Shown here one piece after another: positions 1 to 5,318 of a DNA stretch of 5,318 nt (positions within the stretch are counted from its first letter, which is position 1; every line of letters starts with the position of its first letter). The notes under the pieces were generated by a model, which saw only the letters and a program-made list of their open reading frames with translations, was not told the DNA's origin and searched no databases. A program made the translations under genes and the position numbers. This DNA comes from JAZNUH01 sp045592225 (lineage in GTDB: Bacteria > Bacillota > Clostridia > UMGS1883 > UMGS1540): positions 1 to 5,318 of the forward strand of contig JAZNUH010000155.1 in assembly GCA_045592225.1 (NCBI GenBank), read 5' to 3'.

Positions 1-755
1 ACCGATACAACAGACTGCTGAATTATTGACGGAAGTGCTATTTTGAATATCTTTTTCAAAATAGACATATCAAACAGAGCCGCCTTGCCGTCAGCTTCAA
101 TGCCGTTTATCTTTATAAGCAAAAATACCAGAGCCAGCACCGCGGCAATAGCCTGCGAAATAATTGTTGCCCAGGCTGCACCTGCAACTCCCATATTAAA
201 GCTTGTAATAAACAAAATATCCAGACCAATGTTTAAAACCGACGAGAAAATAAGAAAATAAAGTGGTGTTCTGGAATCACCCAATGCATTGAATGCTGAA
301 GAAACATTGTTATAAACAAAAACAAACAGCATTCCGTAAAAGTATATCTGCAGATAGTCTACCGCATCCTTGTAAATGTCATCGGGGGTACCCATCAGCG
401 CAAGTATCCACTTGTTAAGTCCCACCCCTGCAAAAGTGAGTAATATACCTATTACCGAAATGGATATAAGCGACGTATAGACCGCCGTTTTCATTTCCTT
501 ATATCTGCGTGCACCATACAGCTGTGATACCACAACGCTGCTGCCTATTCCGGCGCCAATGGCAACACACACAAAAAGCATGGTAACTGAAAATGATGCA
601 CCTACAGCTGCCAATGCTTTTTCACCCACAAAATTACCCACAATGAGTGAGTCTGTAATGTTATAAATCTGCTGAAAAATATTTCCTAAAACCATGGGAA
701 GGGCGAAGAAGAATAAGCTCTTCGCCGGACTTCCCGTTATCATATCGTGTTTCAA
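1..755 (-). CDS. MATE-family efflux transporter, N-terminal part (3' end off the left edge)
   Basis: Inner-membrane secondary transporter of the MATE family (MOP superfamily), which exports drugs, cations or metabolites in exchange for H+ or Na+; the substrate cannot be read from sequence. The 251 visible codons are open to the left edge, and since the family usually has about 450 residues, roughly 200 are missing. The N-terminus carries the hallmark DMITGSPAKSL (residues 4-14), then LPMVLGNIFQQIYNITDSLI (19-38) and VGNFVGEKALAAVG (39-52). Several hydrophobic helices follow, with a typical SSAFNALGDSRTPL segment near 152-165. I chose the TTG at 753-755 as start: it adds MKHD ahead of the first ATG (741-743), matching the usual family N-terminus, and has AAGGAG 7 nt upstream. 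The start overlaps the PBP stop by 4 nt (TTGA), so the gene is probably co-transcribed and translationally coupled with the PBP. The family call is very secure. Confidence 0.93.
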   Translation of the reverse strand, partial: MKHDMITGSPAKSLFFFALPMVLGNIFQQIYNITDSLIVGNFVGEKALAAVGASFSVTMLFVCVAIGAGIGSSVVVSQLYGARRYKEMKTAVYTSLISISVIGILLTFAGVGLNKWILALMGTPDDIYKDAVDYLQIYFYGMLFVFVYNNVSSAFNALGDSRTPLYFLIFSSVLNIGLDILFITSFNMGVAGAAWATIISQAIAAVLALVFLLIKINGIEADGKAALFDMSILKKIFKIALPSIIQQSVVS

Positions 756-3097
756 CCTGTTACTCCTTCATTTGTTGTTTCTTCTCCTGTTGTTGGTGCA
801 GGTGTGGCCTCTCCCGTTTCAGGAGGGGTTGTTCCCTCGGGCGCAGGGGTTACTATAGGTTCGTTGGAATGGATATTACAGTTCTGACCCGAAATGTATC
901 CCTTGCTTTCTCCTTCTTCCGAAACGCCCTTTGCCGCCACCTCTCTCTGCTCGGGGCAACCTGCATTTGCCATAAGACCTGTTTCACTACATACCGTGTA
1001 TTTTGTAAATTCACCGTGCTGGTCACAGTATTCTGTGGGCATTTGCTCTTCTTTGAAATAATCTGTATATACCATGGAACCGCGTACATCTATATAGCAG
1101 TTTCCTGTAGCACGCTTACCGCTTAAGCTGCACATGTTCACGCCGGTAAGTCCTGCCATTGACAGTACCTCGTCAAATTCCTTATATTCGAAATCAGCAT
1201 GAACGTCTTCCATTACATTCTGCCACACACTTACCGCCGGATTGCCGTATACACCGCCGTTTATGTTGGGCACATCATAGCCTACCCATACAGCACCTAC
1301 ATAATAGGGTGTATAACCAACAAACCATCTGTCCTGATCGCTGCTTGTTGTACCGGTTTTTCCAGCCGCAGGCATATTTGAAAGTCTTGCACCCGAGCCT
1401 GTTCCGCCGTTTACAACTCCCTGAAGCAGCTCAGTCATAATAAAAGCGGTCTGTTCACTCATAGCAATTCTTGTTTTTGCCGGGTCATGGTCCAGAATAA
1501 CATTTCCCTCGTAATCACACACGGTTGTGTATGTGGTAGGTTCTGTGTAAATCCCCTTATTTACAAAGGTACAGTATGCCGCACACATTTCGGTAACGGT
1601 TACGCCGTCGGTTAGACCACCAAGTGCCAATGAACTTAAATTCTTATCTGTATAAATATCTCCATTCTCGCGTTTCTGTGTATCTACCAGCGTGGTAAAC
1701 CCTAAATTTTCCGTCATAAACTTGAATGAGTTGTCCACTCCCAGCTTATCCAGTACCCTTACCGCCGGAATATTCAGCGAACGTGCCACCGCGGTTCGGA
1801 TATTTACCATTCCGCGGAAGGTACCGTCCGAGTTGCGCGGTGACCAGCCGTCAATGGTAATCGGAGTATCCGAAATGTAGCTTGAAGCTGTTATCTGTCC
1901 GTATTCAATAGCCGGAGCATATACTCCGAGCGGCTTTATTGCAGAACCCGGCTGTCTCATAGACTGGGTTGCACGATTTAAGGTCCTGTTCGCCTGTTTT
2001 TCACCGCGTCCTCCAACTATGCCCACAACATGTCCCTTGTACGGGTCCATAACAACCATTGCGGATTCAGGTTGAACCTCCCCGGCATATACCGGGAAGG
2101 AATTTTTATCTTCATATACATCTTCCATTTTCTCCTGAATATCAGGGTTTACGGTGGCATATATCTTAAGTCCGCCCGAATAGAGCATTTTAAGGGCAAT
2201 CTGCTTGCTATATCCCTTTTCTGCCTGCAAATCTTCAATTATGTCATCAATAAGAGCATCCACAAAATAAGAGTGTGTAGAGGTTGTTTCTGTTTCACTT
2301 CTGTAACCGAGAACATTAAGGTCCTGCGCTACTGCCTCATCATATTCTTCCTGGGTGATATACTCAAGCTCAAGCATTTTGCCCAGAACAACCTCCTGCT
2401 TATCCTTGTTGTTCTGCGGATTTGCAATAGGGTCATACAGTGTCGGGAACTGGGTTATACCCGCAATAGAAGCACACTCAGCCAGAGTCATCTCGCTTGC
2501 GTCCTTACCAAAATACAGGTTTGCCGCCGATTGTACACCATTACACTGATTACTAAGGTAAATGGTATTTAAGTAAAGCTCTAAAATTTCTTCTTTTGAA
2601 AGTGCCATTTCCATGCGGAATGCACGGTAAATCTCCTGCAGCTTTCTTGTAAGGGTGGGGTCCTTATCCCCCGTAACATTCTTTACAAGCTGCTGGGTAA
2701 TGGTACTTCCGCCGTAAGATGAATCCCCTGTTGTAAACACATTGAATGCCGCACCGATAATTCGCTTTATATCGAAACCGTGGTGCTTATAAAAACGCTC
2801 GTCCTCTATTGCAATAAAAGCATTTTTCAGGTCATCGGGTATATTCTCATAATCCACCCATATTCTGTTTTCATCATCGTACAGGGTTTCGATTTCAACT
2901 GTCTCTCCCGTTTCAGGGTCTACCGCATAAATTATGCTTGTAAAGTCCATTGTAATATTTTTTACGTCCAGACTTTCTGCATCGGCAATAATACTGAATA
3001 TTGTGCCTCCTACAAAGCCGCCCATACATATAAGAAACACAAGCATAATATTGCGAAAATATGTGAAAAAGATTTTTGAAATGTGTTTTTTATCCAC
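752..3097 (-). CDS. Class A penicillin-binding protein (bifunctional glycosyltransferase/transpeptidase, PBP1A type)
   Basis: Membrane-anchored enzyme that polymerises lipid II into glycan strands and cross-links the stem peptides; target of beta-lactams. The 781 residues comprise a short cytoplasmic N-terminus, one membrane anchor (about 14-37), a GT51 glycosyltransferase domain (about 75-250) and a transpeptidase domain (about 340-630). GT51 motifs are EDERFYKHHG (98-107, first catalytic Glu98), GGSTITQQLVKN (129-140), RKLQE (151-155, likely second Glu155) and ILELYLNTIYL (171-181). The penicillin-binding motifs are complete: SAIK (Ser385-Lys388), SLN (440-442) and KTGT (580-583). The C-terminus has a cysteine-rich region (656-740) and a low-complexity Pro/Thr/Glu tail (about 746-779), common in Gram-positive class A PBPs. 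The start is GTG, with AAAGGAGG 7 nt upstream; the next in-frame ATG (residue 18) would cut into the anchor. The gene appears full length. PBP1A type is inferred from overall architecture; ponA would be the usual name, but orthology is not proven. Confidence 0.97.
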   Translation of the reverse strand: MDKKHISKIFFTYFRNIMLVFLICMGGFVGGTIFSIIADAESLDVKNITMDFTSIIYAVDPETGETVEIETLYDDENRIWVDYENIPDDLKNAFIAIEDERFYKHHGFDIKRIIGAAFNVFTTGDSSYGGSTITQQLVKNVTGDKDPTLTRKLQEIYRAFRMEMALSKEEILELYLNTIYLSNQCNGVQSAANLYFGKDASEMTLAECASIAGITQFPTLYDPIANPQNNKDKQEVVLGKMLELEYITQEEYDEAVAQDLNVLGYRSETETTSTHSYFVDALIDDIIEDLQAEKGYSKQIALKMLYSGGLKIYATVNPDIQEKMEDVYEDKNSFPVYAGEVQPESAMVVMDPYKGHVVGIVGGRGEKQANRTLNRATQSMRQPGSAIKPLGVYAPAIEYGQITASSYISDTPITIDGWSPRNSDGTFRGMVNIRTAVARSLNIPAVRVLDKLGVDNSFKFMTENLGFTTLVDTQKRENGDIYTDKNLSSLALGGLTDGVTVTEMCAAYCTFVNKGIYTEPTTYTTVCDYEGNVILDHDPAKTRIAMSEQTAFIMTELLQGVVNGGTGSGARLSNMPAAGKTGTTSSDQDRWFVGYTPYYVGAVWVGYDVPNINGGVYGNPAVSVWQNVMEDVHADFEYKEFDEVLSMAGLTGVNMCSLSGKRATGNCYIDVRGSMVYTDYFKEEQMPTEYCDQHGEFTKYTVCSETGLMANAGCPEQREVAAKGVSEEGESKGYISGQNCNIHSNEPIVTPAPEGTTPPETGEATPAPTTGEETTNEGVTG
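763..768 (-). promoter_or_regulatory. Ribosome binding site that fixes the TTG start of the MATE gene
   Basis: AAGGAG on the minus strand lies 7 nt before TTG (755-753) and inside the last codons of the upstream PBP gene. From the alternative ATG at 743 the distance would be 19 nt, too far for normal initiation. This supports the TTG start and coupling to PBP translation. Confidence 0.8.
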
Positions 3098-3104
3098 AAA
3101 AATC

Positions 3105-3112
3105 CCTCCTTT
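3105..3112 (-). promoter_or_regulatory. Ribosome binding site of the PBP gene (supports GTG start)
   Basis: AAAGGAGG on the minus strand is followed by a 7-nt spacer GATTTTT and then GTG (3097-3095). This near-perfect anti-16S match decides for GTG over the internal ATG at residue 18. Confidence 0.85.
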
Positions 3113-3131
3113 GCCTAATATACCAAATATT

Positions 3132-3137
3132 ATTCTA
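3132..3137 (-). promoter_or_regulatory. Possible -10 element for the PBP-MATE transcript
   Basis: TAGAAT on the minus strand matches the sigma-A -10 consensus at 5 of 6 positions and would give a leader of about 28 nt. No good -35 sits at 16-18 nt; the best TTG-like hexamer, TTGTAA at 3165-3160, is 22 nt away. This is a weak prediction in AT-rich DNA. Confidence 0.25.
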
Positions 3138-3230
3138 CCCTAAAATCATTAAAAAAGTATTACAAACCCAAACATCTTGCATAAAAACATGTTTACGGGG
3201 CAAAATTAATGGTGAAAGGAAGGAAGAATT

Positions 3231-3632
3231 ATGAAAACCTCACTGATTATTACTTATTCCCTTGTTTGTCTGCTTGCATTTTTCGGAGGGATTTTCGCCG
3301 GACTTTTTTACAACGGCAGACAGGAGGATACAATTATTTCAGCTGAATCAGAATACACTCCCAGCCCCGTCCTTGCAGACTCAGTCTCTAATCCGCCCAC
3401 TCCATCTCCGCCTCCTCTTACCAACAACATAAGTGAACAGTATATGCTCACCGCATCTGACAACGGAATATCAGTTTACAAGGTTATGCACGATGGTTCA
3501 ACAGAGCTTGTACTGTCAAGAGAAGTAGATATTGCTCATCTTCGTCAGGAGGATTTTTCGGAACTGTGTCGCGGTGTTGTGGTGAATAACTACGAGGATG
3601 CAATAAAGCTTCTTGAGGATTTTGCAGGCTGA
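3231..3632 (+). CDS. Membrane-anchored protein with a BofC C-terminal-like domain
   Basis: The 133 residues comprise an N-terminal hydrophobic anchor (about 5-27), a low-complexity linker rich in Pro and Ser (about 44-63) and a small folded domain (about 70-131). The last part resembles the BofC C-terminal domain as I know it from clostridial proteins: a YMLTASDNGISVYK start (71-84, compare Y-x-L/V-x-x-x-N-G-x-I-x-V), a middle LRQEDFSELCRGVVV (104-118), and a closing EDAIKLLEDF (122-131). In Bacillus subtilis, BofC is a forespore protein that restrains the SpoIVB signalling protease before sigma-K activation. Here the BofC N-terminal domain is absent, so the same role cannot be assumed. ATG is preceded by an AAGGAAGG-type ribosome binding site. 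The gene is divergent from the PBP gene and ends 1 nt before a terminator hairpin. The CDS is secure; the domain assignment is from recognition and moderately sure. Confidence 0.85.
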   Translation: MKTSLIITYSLVCLLAFFGGIFAGLFYNGRQEDTIISAESEYTPSPVLADSVSNPPTPSPPPLTNNISEQYMLTASDNGISVYKVMHDGSTELVLSREVDIAHLRQEDFSELCRGVVVNNYEDAIKLLEDFAG

Positions 3633-3633
3633 C

Positions 3634-3659
3634 AAAAAAACGGTGTAAACCGTTTTTTT
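3634..3659. terminator. Bidirectional intrinsic terminator between convergent genes
   Basis: A perfect inverted repeat: A7-CGGT (3634-3644), loop GTAA (3645-3648), ACCG-T7 (3649-3659). Each strand ends in seven T, so it can terminate both the plus-strand BofC-like gene (stop ends 3632) and the minus-strand 90-codon gene (stop ends 3661). Only one base separates the repeat from each stop codon. The GC core is just 4 bp, so most of the stem is A-U. Confidence 0.88.
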
Positions 3660-3660
3660 G

Positions 3661-3933
3661 TTATCTTGTATATTCTTCTATGCCATATTGCCTGCACAAG
3701 GCATCTACATACGCAGGATTTCCTCCTCTTATGTATATCTCGGCATTTTTAAAATGCTTATCTGCTATAAGCTTTGCTGCAACAATGGTTTTTTCAGTTT
3801 CATCCTCTTTATCTTCTGCATTAATTATAATTTCTATCCTCATATCCGACGATGGAGTTATCGCCCTTAATATGAGATAAAAAGCAAGTGTAAAAACCAT
3901 GATACAAATCACGGAAATTATATATTCCGGCAC
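3661..3933 (-). CDS. Small single-pass membrane protein of unknown function (90 aa)
   Basis: I do not recognise this protein with confidence. It has one N-terminal transmembrane helix (about 4-24) followed by a soluble, mixed-charge domain of about 60 residues with alternating beta-like and helical stretches: RIEIIIN (32-38), an acidic segment AEDKEDETEK (39-48), a helix through about 60, AEIYIRGGNP (64-73), then a helix and YGIEEY (83-88). The pattern faintly recalls short clostridial proteins resembling the nucleotide-binding start of family 2 glycosyltransferases, but there is no DxD motif and the domain is far too short to be an enzyme of that family. The start is GTG, 8 nt after GGAGGT; the only other Met near the start (residue 12) lies inside the helix. 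The gene has an excellent ribosome binding site and its own terminator, so it is very likely real. It is separated by a terminator from the upstream protease gene and must have its own promoter or rely on read-through. Confidence 0.82.
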   Translation of the reverse strand: MPEYIISVICIMVFTLAFYLILRAITPSSDMRIEIIINAEDKEDETEKTIVAAKLIADKHFKNAEIYIRGGNPAYVDALCRQYGIEEYTR

Positions 3934-3941
3934 AAAAATTC

Positions 3942-3947
3942 ACCTCC
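3942..3947 (-). promoter_or_regulatory. Ribosome binding site of the 90-codon gene (supports GTG start)
   Basis: GGAGGT on the minus strand lies 8 nt before GTG (3933-3931). The sequence just before the start, ATTTTTGTG, is identical to that before the PBP start. This is the main evidence that the small ORF is a gene and that GTG is its start. Confidence 0.8.
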
Positions 3948-4048
3948 ACAACATAAGTATATGCGGAGTGTGTAAATAAGGTGTATCAGCGAAAAAGGGA
4001 ATGTAAAAAAACGGAGCGCAAAAAGACAAGAATTTTAATAGATAATTT

Positions 4049-4098
4049 AAAAAAATGAAAGGGGGGCTGTAAAAAACCGGTTTTTTACAGTCCCCTTT
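4049..4098 (-). terminator. Strong intrinsic terminator of the HtrA-like gene
   Basis: A 24-bp perfect palindrome (4067-4090; half-site CTGTAAAAAACC) is extended by GGGG/CCCC pairing (4062-4065 with 4092-4095) and outer AAA/TTT. Read on the minus strand, it starts 8 nt after the protease stop and runs into TTTCATTTTTTT (4060-4049). In minus-strand RNA the stem has one A-C mismatch (4091/4066) and a bulged C (4061). The plus strand lacks an equally good T-run after the stem, so it mainly serves the minus strand. Confidence 0.88.
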
Positions 4099-4106
4099 AC
4101 TCACAT

Positions 4107-5318
4107 TTATCTTTTTACTGCCGATGTATTATTTTCTGTAAGAGTTACTCTTACATCCATTTCTTTTCCTTCTCTGTTTATATGAAGCGTTATGGTGTCT
4201 CCGGCCTTATGTTTATCTCTTATCGCATTAAGCTCATCTACACTTTTTATATTCTGTCCGTCACAACTCAATATAATATCGCCGCGGATAATTCCTGCTT
4301 TTTCAGCACCGCTGCCTGATGTTACCTCAACAACATAAAGTCCTGCACAAGCAAAATTATAGTATATAGCTTCCTGCTCTGTTACATAGCGAAGACTTAA
4401 ACCAATAAGCGGTCTGCCTTTTACATAACCGACATTTATTAAATCTTCAATTATGGGTTTCGCCTCACTTATGGGAATTGCAAAACCAAGTCCCTCAACC
4501 TCTGACGAGCTTACCTTTACAGAGTTTATTCCAATTACCTCACCATACGCATTAACCAGCGCGCCACCCGAGTTTCCGGGATTTATAGCCGCATCTGTCT
4601 GAATCATATTGTAGGTTGCATTATCAACGGTTATTGTTCTGTTTACTGCACTGATAATACCCTGCGTGAGAGTGCCGGCAAATTCCATTCCCAGAGGATT
4701 ACCGATTGCAACAACTCTTTCTCCTGCTTCAAGTATAGTGGAATCACCAAAAGCTGCAACAGTCAGTGTCTGTGTAGGTTTTATCTTTATAACGGCAAGG
4801 TCAGTTTTGTCATCCGCCCCAATAAGTGTGGCATCATATTCTTCGCCCGTATTGAGAGTTACCTTTACCGACTGTGCGCCGCTTACAACATGGTTGTTAG
4901 TAACAACATAGCCGTCTGCACTTATAATAATACCCGAGCCTGTTCCCTGACTTGTTCCTCCCTGATAAAAGAAGGAAGGCTGCGTCTGTACAACTGTTGT
5001 TATGCCTACAACGGCAGGACCTACAAGCTTACCAATATCCACCGTTGAAAGCTCCGCTCTATTTGTGCCGCTGTTTGCAACCTGCACAATATTTGCCTGT
5101 GCCTGCTTCTGCTCCGCACTTTCAAAGGAGAATGGCTGCGAACCTCTTGCAGTTCCGTAAATGAGCATATTTACCGCAGGAGTAATAATGGGTGAAACCA
5201 CGCTCATTATCAAAGCACCTACTATGGCACTTACTGCCGCTACAAGCCATGTTTTGCTTTTTTTCTTTTTCCCGGTCTCCTGCTGTGTTTTTTCAGCCGC
5301 CTTAAGATAGTTAAATTC
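4107..5318 (-). CDS. HtrA/DegP-like serine protease with C-terminal PDZ domain, 5' end off the right edge
   Basis: Membrane-anchored S1C-family protease that degrades or refolds damaged proteins on the outer side of the membrane. The frame is open to the right edge: 403 codons plus stop are visible, with no start required inside the window. Numbering from the first visible codon: a cytoplasmic segment ending in the basic run KKKKSK (17-22), a transmembrane anchor (about 24-52), a Gln/Ala-rich linker (to about 90), a trypsin-like domain (about 92-285) and one PDZ domain (about 300-393). The triad is complete: His143 in TNNHVV, Asp173 in KTDLAVI, Ser250 in NPGNSGGAL. GSGIIISADGYVVTNNH and GLGFAIPI are family hallmarks. 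A TTG at 5211-5213 could be taken as start but would remove the cytoplasmic part and half of the anchor, and has no good ribosome binding site. Domain order (anchor, protease, single PDZ) is the usual Gram-positive HtrA form. A strong terminator follows the stop. Confidence 0.96.
   Translation of the reverse strand, partial: EFNYLKAAEKTQQETGKKKKSKTWLVAAVSAIVGALIMSVVSPIITPAVNMLIYGTARGSQPFSFESAEQKQAQANIVQVANSGTNRAELSTVDIGKLVGPAVVGITTVVQTQPSFFYQGGTSQGTGSGIIISADGYVVTNNHVVSGAQSVKVTLNTGEEYDATLIGADDKTDLAVIKIKPTQTLTVAAFGDSTILEAGERVVAIGNPLGMEFAGTLTQGIISAVNRTITVDNATYNMIQTDAAINPGNSGGALVNAYGEVIGINSVKVSSSEVEGLGFAIPISEAKPIIEDLINVGYVKGRPLIGLSLRYVTEQEAIYYNFACAGLYVVEVTSGSGAEKAGIIRGDIILSCDGQNIKSVDELNAIRDKHKAGDTITLHINREGKEMDVRVTLTENNTSAVKR

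Larger units (their letters stand above)
3098..3230. other. Divergent intergenic region between the PBP and BofC-like genes
   Basis: This 133-bp AT-rich non-coding stretch must hold the start signals for two divergent genes. It contains both ribosome binding sites, a candidate -10 for the PBP side, and a perfect 10-bp palindrome AAACATGTTT (3185-3194) with an extra AAACAT copy at 3170-3175. On the plus side a poor sigma-A-like pair can be drawn: TTGCAT (3177-3182) and CAAAAT (3201-3206), spacer 18 nt. I see no riboswitch or small-ORF signal. Confidence 0.6.
3934..4106. other. Intergenic region between the HtrA-like and 90-codon genes
   Basis: These 173 bp hold the ribosome binding site of the small gene and the terminator of the protease gene. 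The rest (about 3948-4048) is AT-rich, without an ORF or clear RNA structure. No sigma-A promoter with both boxes well matched and correctly spaced is visible for the small gene; the best pairing, TTGTCT with TTACAT at 17 nt on the minus strand, has a poor -10. Confidence 0.5.

Noticed and set aside
43..261. 72-codon plus-strand open frame near the left edge
   Set aside because: It is antisense to the MATE reading frame, which has continuous family similarity across the whole segment.
1..755. MurJ-type lipid II flippase instead of MATE
   Set aside because: The MITGSP start and GNIFQQIYN/IVGNFVG motifs are MATE hallmarks; MurJ belongs to a different family of the same superfamily.
2030..2572. 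180-codon plus-strand open frame antisense to the PBP gene
   Set aside because: It lies wholly inside the PBP coding region, lacks a recognisable family, and is explained as a shadow of the strongly supported GT51 and transpeptidase motifs on the other strand. The same applies to the other frames within 853-3143.
3117..3125. Extended -10 TGGTATATT upstream of the PBP gene
   Set aside because: The transcript would start within the ribosome binding site, about 13 nt before the GTG, leaving no room for normal initiation.
3956..3963. CATATACT as a sigma-E or sigma-K-like -10 for the 90-codon gene
   Set aside because: No matching -35 lies at the right spacing, and the inferred start would fall almost on the ribosome binding site.
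4666..5164. Plus-strand open frames within the protease gene
   Set aside because: They are antisense to a reading frame with a complete catalytic triad and PDZ domain, and show no plausible protein character of their own.
5211..5213. TTG as start codon of the HtrA-like protease
   Set aside because: The frame stays open for 35 further codons to the window edge and encodes the KKKKSK segment and first half of the membrane anchor, as expected for the family.
4107..5318. SpoIVB (S55) identity for the protease, tempting because of the BofC-like neighbour
   Set aside because: The TNNHVV, KTDLAVI and GNSGG motifs followed by a C-terminal PDZ are those of HtrA (S1C); SpoIVB has its PDZ before the protease domain.
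1..5318. Mobile elements, CRISPR arrays, toxin-antitoxin or defence systems, rRNA or tRNA
   Set aside because: No transposase, integrase, regularly spaced repeats, defence-protein motifs or cloverleaf-forming sequence were seen on either strand; the genes are ordinary envelope functions.

Overview
The window looks like a chromosomal segment of a low-to-moderate GC, probably spore-forming member of the Clostridia (Bacillota). The grounds are strong AGGAGG-type ribosome binding sites, non-ATG starts (GTG, GTG, TTG), compact hairpin-plus-T-run terminators, a protein resembling the C-terminal domain of the sporulation regulator BofC, and clostridial-style versions of a class A penicillin-binding protein (PBP), a MATE transporter and a membrane-anchored HtrA protease. 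No genus can be assigned from sequence alone.

Layout, left to right. Positions 1-755 (minus) hold the first 251 codons of a MATE-family transporter, whose 3' part lies beyond the left edge. It overlaps by 4 nt the stop of a complete bifunctional class A PBP (752-3097, minus), and the two probably form one transcript. A 133-bp divergent intergenic region follows, then a small plus-strand gene (3231-3632) for a membrane-anchored BofC-C-like protein. That gene converges on a 90-codon minus-strand gene (3661-3933) for an unrecognised single-pass membrane protein, with one symmetrical bidirectional terminator between their stop codons. Positions 3934-4106 are non-coding and contain the large terminator hairpin of an HtrA-type serine protease with a C-terminal PDZ domain. 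The protease reading frame runs from 4107 through the right edge, so its start codon is outside the window.

Functionally the window is mostly cell-envelope: peptidoglycan synthesis (PBP), multidrug or metabolite export (MATE), extracytoplasmic protein quality control (HtrA), and two small single-pass membrane proteins. The BofC-like protein hints at sporulation, but nothing here shows that it acts with the PBP or the protease. All coding regions belong to familiar families except the 90-residue protein. I see no mobile element, CRISPR array, rRNA or tRNA, and no convincing new multi-gene system. The points most worth a second look are the TTGA-coupled PBP/MATE pair, the short BofC-like protein, the unknown 90-residue protein and the two compact terminators.
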